From positions 801,987 to 865,986 of the forward strand of contig JADJSK010000002.1 of NCBI GenBank assembly GCA_016711705.1: DNA of 64,000 nt, given 5' to 3'. Origin of the DNA: Candidatus Brachybacter algidus. Its GTDB lineage: Bacteria > Bacteroidota > Bacteroidia > Chitinophagales > Saprospiraceae. Shown here piece by piece: positions 1 to 8,606 of this stretch (within the stretch, counting starts at the first letter, position 1; each line of letters opens with the position of its first letter). A program made the translations under genes and the position numbers. The notes beneath the pieces were generated by a model that had not been told where the DNA came from, did not search any database, and worked only from the letters and a program-made list of their open reading frames with translations.

Positions 1-2
1 CC

Positions 3-923
3 ACACATATCGAATTGCCAGAAGAAGTAGTAAAATATTCCGGAAAGGTTCGTGATGTTTATATTAAAAATAATTTATTCATCTCTGTTGCATCTGACAG
101 GATCTCAGCTTTCGACCATATTCTACCCAGAACGATTCCTTTTAAAGGACAGGTATTAAATCAAACTGCCGCTTATTTTCTGGAATCCGTGAAAGATATC
201 ATCCCCGTTTGGATGCGCCATGTGCCTGACCCTAATGTAACCGTTGGTGTTACTTGTGAGCCTATAAGGATAGAAATGGTCATCAGAGGATACCTGACAG
301 GCCATTCATGGAGAGAATACCGTTCAGGTAAAAGGGTCTTATGTGGAGAAGATATGATAGAAGGGCTTAAGGAGAATGATCCATTTCCAGTTCCATTGAT
401 TACACCAAGTACAAAAGCAGTCGAAGGTCATGATATGGATATTTCGAAAGCAGAGATTATTTCTCAAGGTCTGGTGCCCTTGGATCTATATGAAGAAATG
501 GAATTGATATCCAGAAAATTATTTAGAAGAGGGCAAGAGATGGCATTGGCTCAAGGTCTGATCCTGGTAGATACAAAATACGAATTCGGATTGCACGACG
601 GTACATTAACCTTAATGGATGAGATCCACACTCCGGATAGTTCCCGATATTTTTATCTCAAGTCCTACTTTGAGAATCAATTAAAAGGCTTACCACAAAA
701 TCAACTTTCGAAGGAATTTGTAAGAGAATGGCTGATAAGCAAAGGGTTTCAAGGTTTGGAAGGTCAGGTGATGCCTGAAATGGACGATGAGATGGTACAT
801 ACAATTAGTGAACGGTACATCTTACTCTATGAGACTATCACAGGTAACCAATTTCAACGAACTGATCCGAATACAATTCAGAATAGGGTAGAAGGGGTGG
901 TTACTGAATTGATACGAGGCTAG
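3..923 (+). CDS. purC: Phosphoribosylaminoimidazole-succinocarboxamide synthase (SAICAR synthetase), 5'-truncated by window edge
   Basis: Cytoplasmic enzyme of de novo purine synthesis that joins CAIR and aspartate at the cost of ATP. The frame is open from base 3. The first in-window start candidate is a TTG at 15, but residues T-H-I-E precede it in frame and the conserved N-terminal strand KYSGKVRDVY follows immediately, so the true start lies a few codons upstream of the window. Family motifs visible are SDRISAFDHILP, RGYLTGHSWREY and LVDTKYEFG. About 305 residues fits the longer (yeast Ade1-like) form. The stop is followed at once by 7-bp tandem repeats rather than by another gene. The product assignment is secure; only the N-terminus is missing. 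Confidence 0.95.
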   Translation, partial: THIELPEEVVKYSGKVRDVYIKNNLFISVASDRISAFDHILPRTIPFKGQVLNQTAAYFLESVKDIIPVWMRHVPDPNVTVGVTCEPIRIEMVIRGYLTGHSWREYRSGKRVLCGEDMIEGLKENDPFPVPLITPSTKAVEGHDMDISKAEIISQGLVPLDLYEEMELISRKLFRRGQEMALAQGLILVDTKYEFGLHDGTLTLMDEIHTPDSSRYFYLKSYFENQLKGLPQNQLSKEFVREWLISKGFQGLEGQVMPEMDDEMVHTISERYILLYETITGNQFQRTDPNTIQNRVEGVVTELIRG

Positions 924-1163
924 AGGTTAGAGGTCAGAGGTCAGTGGTCACAATTATTGATGATCATTGATATTGATATTTAAGCACAAATGCTATTCAC
1001 TTTAAATAATCAGTCCATAAATTATAGTCAATATTCCAAAGATACAAAAGTTGATTTGAGTATAGAATTACAGTTCTCTCAATCAAATATTGCAACCTTG
1101 TATGTTATTGAGCATCAATAATTTAAGAAAAATCAGAAAGTAATTTCAGTTTTCGGAAAGCGA

Positions 1164-1229
1164 GAATTTCAAAATGGTTACTGTAGAGACAGGTCGCGAC
1201 CTGTCCCTACATTAACCATTTTGAAATTT
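1164..1229. repeat. Long imperfect palindrome with shared core GACAGGTCGCGACCTGTC
   Basis: A 66-bp inverted repeat with arms of about 33 bp and two or three mismatches, centred on GGTCGCGACC. The central 30 bp matches, with one base change, the core of a second palindrome at 28918-28981. The outer arms have different sequence in the two copies but remain self-complementary within each. A hairpin would form on either strand. It has no T-tract typical of an intrinsic terminator directly attached. It resembles REP-type palindromic elements, but no REP-associated transposase is in the window. Confidence 0.85.
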
Positions 1230-1461
1230 TATTTTAAGGCGACACTATAATACGTTCCCTGATTAATAGTTTTAATTACCTATTACCAATTACCCTTTCG
1301 TCTGAATCACGCTTGCCTGCCAAATAAGGCAGGGATTTTAAATGATTCTGGTGATTGTCCTGATTCGTTTTATTTGGAATGTGTTTCATTAATCCGCGAA
1401 CAGCTTTCGCAATTCGCTGGATGGAGGCGACCTTTCAGGCCTTATTGTTATTGATTTTTTT

Positions 1462-1496
1462 CCCTGACTAAAGTCATGGGTTATTGAACGCGAAGA
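1462..1496. repeat. Dispersed hairpin repeat (TGACTAAAGTCA type)
   Basis: The core TGACTAAAGTCA is a short stem (TGACT/AGTCA) flanked by CCC and GGG and followed by TTATTGAACGCGAAGA. Near-identical copies occur at 17758-17793, 18272-18307 and 29020-29055, and a diverged copy at 19708-19740. All are intergenic. Confidence 0.8.
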
Positions 1497-1634
1497 CTGA
1501 AAATTCATTATAATTTTTTTCTTTTCCAGAATAATTATTGATTATTTAAATGCTAATACGTTCCCTGATTAATTATTTTGATTACTGATTACTGATTACT
1601 GATTACTGATTACTGATTAATGATCACCCATCTA

Positions 1635-3320
1635 TCAAAACCTCACACTTATTCCACCCAACACATTAAACCCATAGCTTGGATATCTATACCATCTTTG
1701 ATATTTGACAGATGCGACATTATTCAACCCAAGGAAGGCACCAAATTTCTCTGTAAAATAGTATTCACCTCTTAAACTTAAATCAAAAAGAGGATTGCCA
1801 TTGCCAACGCTTCCAAATCTATTTCGATATGGACTGCCTGAAGCAATATTTAGGTCACCTTTTAATCTAAATTTATCTTCGAATGTCAACCAACTTGCAT
1901 TGAACCCTAATTGGAATGGCACGATACCATAAGCTTTAGCTTGCACTCGAGGAGAAGCTCCCTGTTGTAGGAAATTAACTGAGGTAGTAAGCTTTTCGAA
2001 GAATGTGGCTGAGAGTTCTCCTCCAATATAAATGATGTTTACGTCGTCTACCAGAATATCGAATTGTCTTAAGTCTGTAGCTTGCTGTATAAATAATGCG
2101 TAATTGTCATTAGTCTTGTAACCGGCTTTAATACGGTACTTGATGCTTTTAAATCCGCCTCCAACTCCTCCATAGAAATCGTAGTACTTTGTATTGAAAG
2201 GACCTTCACCGACCTGAGTGACAGCGGCTTCTGCAAAATGTGTCTGAACGAAAGGGTTCAATGTACTGACCCTTTTAAAACTATTTTGGTACATATCTCC
2301 AGCTGCTCCTGCGAAAACCATAATGGATGGTCCGGCAATATTGGCTGATGCTTCTAAATCAGGGAAGAATCCAAATCCTTCCGGTGAATTTACGAGATTT
2401 ACTCCAAGTTTGATCTTGAATACATCCCCATGGAAAGTAAAAGAAGGTTTGATATTTACATTATTTGTTTTTCCTTTCTCGGTATCTCCATAAGCTAAAA
2501 GAGAGTTGGTGATCTGTAATGTAAAGTTGTGCTTGTCAGCTATCCATTTTGTGGCCCCTATATCCAATCCAAAGCCGCGTTCTGTGGCAGCGAAATTGTC
2601 CTTATATCCATAAATGTCAAATCCGGCCCAAAAGTCAATATCATTACTGTTCTTTTTAGAGTTAAAGATTTTTAGGCCTGCACCTATATTAGTGAATTTT
2701 CTCTTGGCCGGATCTCCCGGAAATATAGTATCTCCTTCATTATATCCACCAAAGAATCTGTAATTATTAAGGTCTAATCCGACGTGAGCATTCACAGCTA
2801 CACCGGCTTCCAGATAATTAGTACCACTCACACCGAGACTTGTTTCAGAAAAGACTTGACTTTCTCTCGGTGAAGAGAATATTCCATAATGTTTTCCAAA
2901 TATATCGATGAAGTATGATTTCTGATTCGTGTGGGAGTATGCTCCCTCAAGAAATGCTGATGCAGGATACCCTGACCCAAGTTTTAGATAACCTTTGTAA
3001 GATTCAGGTAACTTCTCAGCTGACATTGTAACGGGACGTATATTTGGCGCGTCATATTTAATGTCCATCTTTTTATCTCTGGATAAAGGATTGAGTTCAT
3101 ATTTATACTCCTTATCTATACCATCATCATTCGGCAGCAACCCTTGTAATGGGAGTTTCTCTGCATCAAATAATTTGGCATCGTAGTTTTTTATAACTTC
3201 TACTTTCCCTGACGGTAGATCTTCTTGACTAATTCCATTTTGAAGACTAAAAACTGATAGCATTATAGTCGGGAGACAAATATTTTTTACCAGGAAACTA
3301 AGACTTTTATTATTGCTCAT
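1635..3320 (-). CDS. Outer-membrane beta-barrel protein (TonB-dependent-receptor-like, no plug)
   Basis: 561 residues. It has an N-terminal signal sequence (hydrophobic stretch around residues 10-30, then Q-E-D), a short periplasmic segment rich in K/D/P (about 35-110), then alternating amphipathic strands to the C-terminus, which ends in the F residue usual for outer-membrane barrels. No carboxypeptidase-like or plug domain is visible, so it is shorter than a true TonB receptor. It lies 51 bp downstream of the giant TPR gene on the same strand and is probably co-transcribed with it. A barrel paired with a long periplasmic TPR protein is a recurring Bacteroidota arrangement. The specific substrate or function cannot be read from the sequence. 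Confidence 0.75.
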   Translation of the reverse strand: MSNNKSLSFLVKNICLPTIMLSVFSLQNGISQEDLPSGKVEVIKNYDAKLFDAEKLPLQGLLPNDDGIDKEYKYELNPLSRDKKMDIKYDAPNIRPVTMSAEKLPESYKGYLKLGSGYPASAFLEGAYSHTNQKSYFIDIFGKHYGIFSSPRESQVFSETSLGVSGTNYLEAGVAVNAHVGLDLNNYRFFGGYNEGDTIFPGDPAKRKFTNIGAGLKIFNSKKNSNDIDFWAGFDIYGYKDNFAATERGFGLDIGATKWIADKHNFTLQITNSLLAYGDTEKGKTNNVNIKPSFTFHGDVFKIKLGVNLVNSPEGFGFFPDLEASANIAGPSIMVFAGAAGDMYQNSFKRVSTLNPFVQTHFAEAAVTQVGEGPFNTKYYDFYGGVGGGFKSIKYRIKAGYKTNDNYALFIQQATDLRQFDILVDDVNIIYIGGELSATFFEKLTTSVNFLQQGASPRVQAKAYGIVPFQLGFNASWLTFEDKFRLKGDLNIASGSPYRNRFGSVGNGNPLFDLSLRGEYYFTEKFGAFLGLNNVASVKYQRWYRYPSYGFNVLGGISVRF

Positions 3321-3371
3321 ATTTAAGTTATATAAGAATTCGATTATTTTGATTTATATATGGGTGTTATG

Positions 3372-5687
3372 TTATTCTCCTTCTGATTCAGTATCCTCCT
3401 CTTTTTGGATGAGATTATTTCCGGACTTGTCTTTTTTCTTAACTGCTGCCAGCTTATTATTGGCTTCATCTAATATTTCCTGATCGTCCTGGAAATTTTC
3501 AATTACGGCTTCCAACGCTGCTTTAGCATTGAAATAATCACCTTTTTCTGTCAATATGTCAGCAGTCAGGATCAGTGACTTAGCGACCCAGTATGGATAT
3601 TCTCCATTAGCCTCCATTGATTCTTGTGCCAATTGTTCAGCTGTTTCCAAATCCTTTCTTATGAAATAAATCTGTGCTATTCTGTATCTAGCTTCAGCAG
3701 TCTGAACAGTCTCTGAATTTTTAACTACCTCATTATAAGATTTAAGCGCTGTAGAATAATCTTTTATATCCTGAGCAGATTTAGCTCTGAAGAAATGTGC
3801 AGATGATTTTTGCTCCATTGATGCACGTGGACTATTGATGACCAGATCCGCCAAACGCACTACATCTTTTTGCTTACCTATTCGGTAAGCACTTCTCAAA
3901 GCTCCAATCTGAGCTTCGAATTTTTTGTCCTCTTTCGTTTCAAGTTCTGCCCATGTTGAATAGTAGGTAAATGCACCTTCAAAATCATTGCTGAAGTTGT
4001 AGGAAATAATTGCAGCTTTTTCAAGTGCATCTTTGTAAAAATCACTATTGCCAAGTCCAATTACATATTTGTAGTCAGCCAAAGCAGGATCATATTGTTT
4101 TAATGCAGCATTACTCTCTCCTCTATGATAATATGCTTCCATTGTGCGCGCCCCTTTTGGATATTTCTTTATGTAGGTTCCATATGCTGTAATGGCCTCC
4201 TTATAATTTCCATCTTCATAGTAATTTTCTGCAACCTGAAAATTGGCGACATCCTTTTCATCAGTGCTGGATTTGTAACCTGGTATTGTTTCCGCATAAG
4301 CAAAAAACTCATCAGGCTTCTTAAGGTCCGTGACATAGATCTCTTTAATAGCTACAAGAGCAGCATCAGCTTCCTCTTTGTTGGGATTGTTTTTGTAAAC
4401 ATCTTTATAGGACTTGAGTGCATTATCATAGTCATTCTGATTATAATAAAGCAAGCCCATTTTTAGCAACGCTTTGTTGATGAGATTTGATTTTTTTCCC
4501 TGCTCATTAACCAGTCTTTTTAGAGCACTTAGACCTTCTTGTGGTCTGTTAAGTGCTTCATAAGTATTGCCCATCTCAAGTAGCGCATCATCTGCATAAT
4601 CAGAATCTGAATATTTATCTGCAATATTTTTCAAGCCGGATAGTTTTGCATTCGTATTGCCCTGAAGTCCTGAAATGACTGCATTTTGAAACAATGCATA
4701 TACAAAGTTGGGATATTTTTTGTCAATTGCAATGTCATAATATTCTTTTGCTTTGGCGTAATTATTCTTTTTAAGATGTGAATCTCCCGCCCTAAGAGTA
4801 GCATCAGGTAATAATCTCGAACCCACAAATGGATCTTCAGAGCTTCTCACATTTTTGAATCCTGCGATCGCCTTTTCAAAATATTTTAATGATTCAACAT
4901 AATTTTCCTCTTTTAAATAAATATACCCTAGATCATAATTTCCTGCAGCAATGCCACTTTGAGGAGGAAGACCTTTCATATCATCCGCCATCGCTAAGAA
5001 CTGATTTAGTTCAGTTTTGGCACCTTTCATATTGTCTTTATTATACATAGCATCTCCAAGGAAAAAATGCGATTGAGCTTTTATCTTTATGTCCGAACCT
5101 GTATTTAAGGCCTTTGTGAACAATGCCTGGCAAGCATCCCATGATTTTGGGGTATGGAGCTGTATTCCTCGATAAAACAAAACTTTTTGGTAAGTTTCTG
5201 TCATTTTGGGGGATTTATTAGGTATAGTTTCAAGGAGTTTCAGGGCTTTTTCGTAGTCCTTGGTGTTGATCAAAACATCGCTTATTAATTCTTGCGATTC
5301 TGCATAATATTTGGATTCAGGTTTGATTGCTTGTAGGGTGGTGATAGCTTCACGATCGAATCCTAATTCTACCGACAACTTAGCATAATTGAATAGGGCT
5401 TCTTCATTGATAGCAGGGTCAAATTTCTTACCTGAAGCTTTGAAAAACGCGTTTCGGGCAGCACTTTTATCATTGATTCTTAAGTAAGAATCAGCCATGT
5501 AGAACATAGCGTACATGCCCATTTCTGTGTTTTGATCACCCAATGCCTTTAGTGTTCCTATAGCCTTGGTGTATTCTTTCAATTTATATTGAGCCACACC
5601 TAATTGGAATATATCTTCTTCTCTTTTTTTGCCTGAACTATTGGCAAACTCTTCCAGATATGGCATTGCTTTCTCGTAATCACCCAT
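3372..5687 (-). CDS. TPR-repeat protein, C-terminal part of a frameshifted gene
   Basis: 771 residues made almost wholly of tetratricopeptide repeats (recurrent patterns such as YYEDGNYKEAITAYGTYIKKYP), ending in a charged tail (KEEDTESEGE). The apparent ATG at 5687 lies inside a TPR helix. The frame stays open upstream through KQAEVRQILGQAYFE, which continues the neighbouring 249-aa ORF. Adding one base to the T5 run at 5730-5734 (A5 on the coding strand) joins the two ORFs into one protein of about 1,031 residues. The full product would be exported and act as a protein-interaction scaffold, probably with the barrel encoded next to it. This entry is therefore a fragment, not an independent gene. 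Confidence 0.8.
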   Translation of the reverse strand: MGDYEKAMPYLEEFANSSGKKREEDIFQLGVAQYKLKEYTKAIGTLKALGDQNTEMGMYAMFYMADSYLRINDKSAARNAFFKASGKKFDPAINEEALFNYAKLSVELGFDREAITTLQAIKPESKYYAESQELISDVLINTKDYEKALKLLETIPNKSPKMTETYQKVLFYRGIQLHTPKSWDACQALFTKALNTGSDIKIKAQSHFFLGDAMYNKDNMKGAKTELNQFLAMADDMKGLPPQSGIAAGNYDLGYIYLKEENYVESLKYFEKAIAGFKNVRSSEDPFVGSRLLPDATLRAGDSHLKKNNYAKAKEYYDIAIDKKYPNFVYALFQNAVISGLQGNTNAKLSGLKNIADKYSDSDYADDALLEMGNTYEALNRPQEGLSALKRLVNEQGKKSNLINKALLKMGLLYYNQNDYDNALKSYKDVYKNNPNKEEADAALVAIKEIYVTDLKKPDEFFAYAETIPGYKSSTDEKDVANFQVAENYYEDGNYKEAITAYGTYIKKYPKGARTMEAYYHRGESNAALKQYDPALADYKYVIGLGNSDFYKDALEKAAIISYNFSNDFEGAFTYYSTWAELETKEDKKFEAQIGALRSAYRIGKQKDVVRLADLVINSPRASMEQKSSAHFFRAKSAQDIKDYSTALKSYNEVVKNSETVQTAEARYRIAQIYFIRKDLETAEQLAQESMEANGEYPYWVAKSLILTADILTEKGDYFNAKAALEAVIENFQDDQEILDEANNKLAAVKKKDKSGNNLIQKEEDTESEGE

Positions 5688-5716
5688 CTCGAAATATGCC
5701 TGACCTAATATTTGCC

Positions 5717-6466
5717 TTACTTCTGCTTGTTTTTAATTGCAGGATCTTCTAAAAGCGGCTCTGCATAAGCGATAAGCTCATCGTATTTTTTTTGTGCTAA
5801 TAGGATCTGACAAATGTGGATTGGCACAACTGTTTTATATTTTTTTGAATTACTGAGTGTTTTAAATGCTGCTACAGCCGCGTCAAAATCATTAGTATAA
5901 TAAGCGGAGAGACCGTAATAATAATTGGCAGGCTCGTAATATTTATTTTTTAAATTTTTGATTGCACCAAATGAAGCCTTTGATTCTGAGTATTTCTTTT
6001 TAACGAATTGCGCATAGCCTTGCTTAAATTTTATTTCAGATTTTTGATCATCAGATAAAGTGGCAGGATCGACCATATTATAAAAAGAAATCGCTTCCTC
6101 ATAATTCTTTTTTGCATAATAATAATTTCCCAGGTCCATCACTGCTTCATATGCAAGGGCATCAGGTGTATTATTTCTGAAAAAAGAAAGCATCACCATT
6201 TCTGCATCAGGTTTACCGATGCGCACAGCACTCTTACTCATCATTAATTGTGATTTCATTGATAAGAGGTCTGCTTTAGGCTCTACGAGTTCTGCATCTA
6301 TTTTTGAAGATTTCTCGAAAGCAGTTAGCGCGGCTCCGTATACCCCTTTATCGTATAAGTCAAGACCTCTTTCGTATTCAGCTGTTCTTTCAGCAAAAAC
6401 AGAAGTTTTCTGAGCTTGTAAAGAGATTACACAACAGAAAAAAAAGCTTAAATGCAATAATTTCAT
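5717..6466 (-). CDS. TPR-repeat protein, N-terminal part of a frameshifted gene
   Basis: 249 residues. A signal peptide (LLHLSFFFCCVISLQAQ) is followed by TPR units beginning YERGLDLYDKGVYGAALTAF. The frame stops at 5717 just after DPAIKNKQK, where the other frame continues as KQAEVRQILG and further TPRs (3372-5687). The break coincides with a five-base A run on the coding strand. A sixth A restores one ORF of 3,096 bp. The start ATG at 6466 has the signal peptide directly after it and is convincing. A programmed -1 shift on T-AAA-AAC is possible but is not a canonical X-XXY-YYZ heptamer. Confidence 0.82.
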   Translation of the reverse strand: MKLLHLSFFFCCVISLQAQKTSVFAERTAEYERGLDLYDKGVYGAALTAFEKSSKIDAELVEPKADLLSMKSQLMMSKSAVRIGKPDAEMVMLSFFRNNTPDALAYEAVMDLGNYYYAKKNYEEAISFYNMVDPATLSDDQKSEIKFKQGYAQFVKKKYSESKASFGAIKNLKNKYYEPANYYYGLSAYYTNDFDAAVAAFKTLSNSKKYKTVVPIHICQILLAQKKYDELIAYAEPLLEDPAIKNKQK

Positions 6467-6790
6467 TAGTTCAAATTTGTTTGTAATGGGTATAAAACAG
6501 TTTTACCCGTATCATTTATTATATAAACTCTGCGAAGATATAAATATATTTTATAACACAAGTGTAAAATCGTCATTAAGTGATAATTATACGTTATAAT
6601 TATTTGATATGTGTTAATTTTGGGTGTTAGTAACTATTTCTAATTCAATCACACTATCAATATGGCAGCTTTTTTGCGTAAAACAGTATATTGATATTAA
6701 CATATTTACGGCATCATCTATATAATTAACATTGTTTTAAGGTACTTCCATTTTTTGAATAGTTAACTTTACAGAGCTTACTTCATATTT
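6467..6790. other. Divergent intergenic region, AT-rich
   Basis: This 324-bp spacer lies between the TPR gene (minus) and the secreted-protein gene (plus). It is very AT-rich and must contain both promoters. A weak match to the Bacteroidota -7 element (TAACTTTA against TAnnTTTG) sits near 6763, but no well-spaced -33 partner was found, so no promoter is called. No repeats or ORFs were seen. Confidence 0.5.
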
Positions 6791-7351
6791 ATGCAATACA
6801 ATTCTTTTAGATATATTTTACTTGTATTAATATTTACGACCTCATACATTGGTGATATTAATGCTCAGGCTTTGAATGATGATTGTTTTTCTGCTATTCA
6901 ATTGTCAAATGTTCAGAATTGGTGTTCTTCAGGATCCCAATTCAATAATTTTTCTGCAGTGGAATCCGGTTATGGACCTGCCACCTGTTTCTCACAAGGT
7001 GGGCATGACGTTTGGTATAGCTTTACAGCGATTGCTTCTGATATTACTATTTTAATTAAACCAGGTACAATGAAAAAGCCGGAAGCTGCTTTATATATCG
7101 GTGTATGTAATGGTGTGATCAATGAGCTTGAATGTCAAACTAACCTATCTCAAGGAGGTGTACTTCAATTGTATCAGGGTGGTTTGTTTCCCGGCAACGT
7201 GTACTTTCTTCGGGTTCAGGGCGAAGAAGATTCTGAAGGAAGTTTCGATATCTGCCTTGACAATTATTTTCCGCCGGTCAATCCAGGAAGTGATTGCAAT
7301 ACAGCCTCAATTCTTTGCAGTAAGGATCCTTTTTGTGGTTCAGATAGTTGA
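6791..7351 (+). CDS. T9SS-exported protein, N-terminal part of a frameshifted gene
   Basis: 186 residues. A signal peptide is followed by a Cys-containing domain (NDDCFSAIQL, NWCSSGSQFNNF, GHDVWYSFTA, FDICLDNYF) that aligns along its length with residues 20-170 of the intact paralogue at 8607-10409. The frame ends at 7351 soon after the T5 run at 7330-7334. Removing one T lets CSKDPF continue into VVQIVEGVGA and the rest of the protein. The corrected gene (6791-8597) would encode 601 residues, against 600 in the paralogue, which strongly supports a single-base indel. Confidence 0.85.
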   Translation: MQYNSFRYILLVLIFTTSYIGDINAQALNDDCFSAIQLSNVQNWCSSGSQFNNFSAVESGYGPATCFSQGGHDVWYSFTAIASDITILIKPGTMKKPEAALYIGVCNGVINELECQTNLSQGGVLQLYQGGLFPGNVYFLRVQGEEDSEGSFDICLDNYFPPVNPGSDCNTASILCSKDPFCGSDS

Positions 7352-8597
7352 AGGTGTTGGAGCAGTTAAGAAGGAATTTGATGATGCCCCTTGCCTTGCA
7401 GATCCTCAGTTAACTAAGGAATCTGAAACCAATTCGACCTGGTTTAAATGGACATGCGATACCTCCGGGACTTTTACTTTCTCCCTTACTCCGCTCAACG
7501 CGACTGATGATCTTGATTTCGCCGTATATGAATTGAATGGCCCGATTTCTACTTGCATAAGAACAATATTGCGATGTGAAGCGGCATCCTGTAAAGGGCC
7601 AACCGGTCTTAGGGAAGGAGCCAATGATATTTCTGAACCACCAAATTGTGATAAAGGTCAAGATAATTGGCTTGCTCCTATGATGCTTGAAAAAGGAAAG
7701 AGTTATATGTTAGGTGTAAATAATTTCTCCAACACCGGTAATGGTTTCAGGATTGAATTCGGTGGAACCTCTACTTTTGAAGGCCCCATTGTTGATTTTG
7801 ATTTAATTATTGATTCTACTACATGCCGGGAAGAAGAGATTACTATTGTAGATAAGTCAAAGATCAATGTAGGATCAATAGATCAGGTGCATTGGATCTT
7901 TGGGCAAGATGCCACTCCAACTGAGTCAAATGTTCCTGGCAATCAGACTGTCTCTTGGTTGAAAAGAGGACAGAAAGTTGCTGTGTTGACTGTGACAAGC
8001 GATAAGGGTTGCATTGTTTCTAAAGCAAAACCTTTGGAGGTGCTTTGTTGTGGTCCCAACCATGATATTAAGGTAGAAAGAGATACTACCATCAGTCTTG
8101 GAGATTCTGTAGACATAGAAGCATCGGCAGTCCTCGAGGGAAGTAATATATTTTATTTTTGGCAACCACCTGGTATTATAAAATGTCAGGGTTGCCCTCA
8201 GACGAATATCAAAACATTTGTTGATCAGCAGATCATCGTCACTGCCACCGATGAATTCAATTGTGAAGCCAGAGATACTATAGAGATTCGTGTTGAAGCT
8301 CAGCGTCCCTTTTTCTTTCCAAATGTCTTTTCTCCAAATTTTGATGGCATCAATGATGGCTTCACAGGATTTGGGACTTATGTAGCAAAAAAGATAGATT
8401 ATCTGCGTATTTACAACCGTTGGGGTGCGTGTGTTTTTGAGCGCAAAGATTTTGCCCCAAATGATGAATTGCTTGGTTGGGATGGGTTATTCAAGGGACA
8501 GGAGTTACCTCCGGATGTTTTTGTATATTTAGCGAAAGTTACTTTTATTGATGATGTTACAGTTATCTATAAAGGTTCCGTAACTATAGTTAAATAA
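7335..8597 (+). CDS. T9SS-exported protein with gliding-motility-type (type B) C-terminal domain, C-terminal part of a frameshifted gene
   Basis: Continuation of the preceding ORF in another frame. It contains a second Cys-bearing beta-rich region (WFKWTCDTSGTFTFSLTPLN, CKGPTGLREG), a PKD-like stretch (about 7800-8040), and a C-terminal domain with FPNVFSPNFDGINDGF, LRIYNRWGACVFE and a WDG motif ending in GSVTIVK. This C-terminal signature is the type-B sorting domain used by the type IX secretion system. The longest ATG-initiated ORF in this frame begins at 7122, but its first 70 residues run out of frame with the conserved N-terminal domain. The product is presumably surface-anchored or secreted. 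The binding target is unknown. Confidence 0.82.
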   Translation: MVQIVEGVGAVKKEFDDAPCLADPQLTKESETNSTWFKWTCDTSGTFTFSLTPLNATDDLDFAVYELNGPISTCIRTILRCEAASCKGPTGLREGANDISEPPNCDKGQDNWLAPMMLEKGKSYMLGVNNFSNTGNGFRIEFGGTSTFEGPIVDFDLIIDSTTCREEEITIVDKSKINVGSIDQVHWIFGQDATPTESNVPGNQTVSWLKRGQKVAVLTVTSDKGCIVSKAKPLEVLCCGPNHDIKVERDTTISLGDSVDIEASAVLEGSNIFYFWQPPGIIKCQGCPQTNIKTFVDQQIIVTATDEFNCEARDTIEIRVEAQRPFFFPNVFSPNFDGINDGFTGFGTYVAKKIDYLRIYNRWGACVFERKDFAPNDELLGWDGLFKGQELPPDVFVYLAKVTFIDDVTVIYKGSVTIVK

Positions 8598-8606
8598 AGC
8601 AGTATT

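Larger units (their letters stand above)
924..1634. other. Repeat-rich intergenic region, no gene
   Basis: This 711-bp spacer lies between purC and a converging barrel gene. It opens with heptad repeats of the TAGAGGT/CAGAGGT type and closes (about 1578-1622) with five to six TACTGAT-type heptads. The 20-bp sequence TAATACGTTCCCTGATTAAT occurs exactly twice, at 1248-1267 and 1554-1573. Between and around these lie a long palindrome (1164-1229), a small inverted repeat CCTGCC/GGCAGG (about 1315-1332) and a hairpin-type dispersed repeat (1462-1496). No ORF with coding character was found. Confidence 0.8.

Noticed and set aside
4010..4466. Plus-strand ORFs inside the TPR gene, including a 113-aa one with hydrophobic stretches
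   Set aside because: They are antisense shadows of a well-supported coding region; the hydrophobicity comes from the complement of Lys/Glu-rich codons.
5725..5740. Programmed -1 frameshift as the explanation for the split TPR gene
   Set aside because: The site T-AAA-AAC is not a canonical heptamer, no downstream stimulator was evident, and two other genes nearby are broken at runs in ways that include a +1 error.
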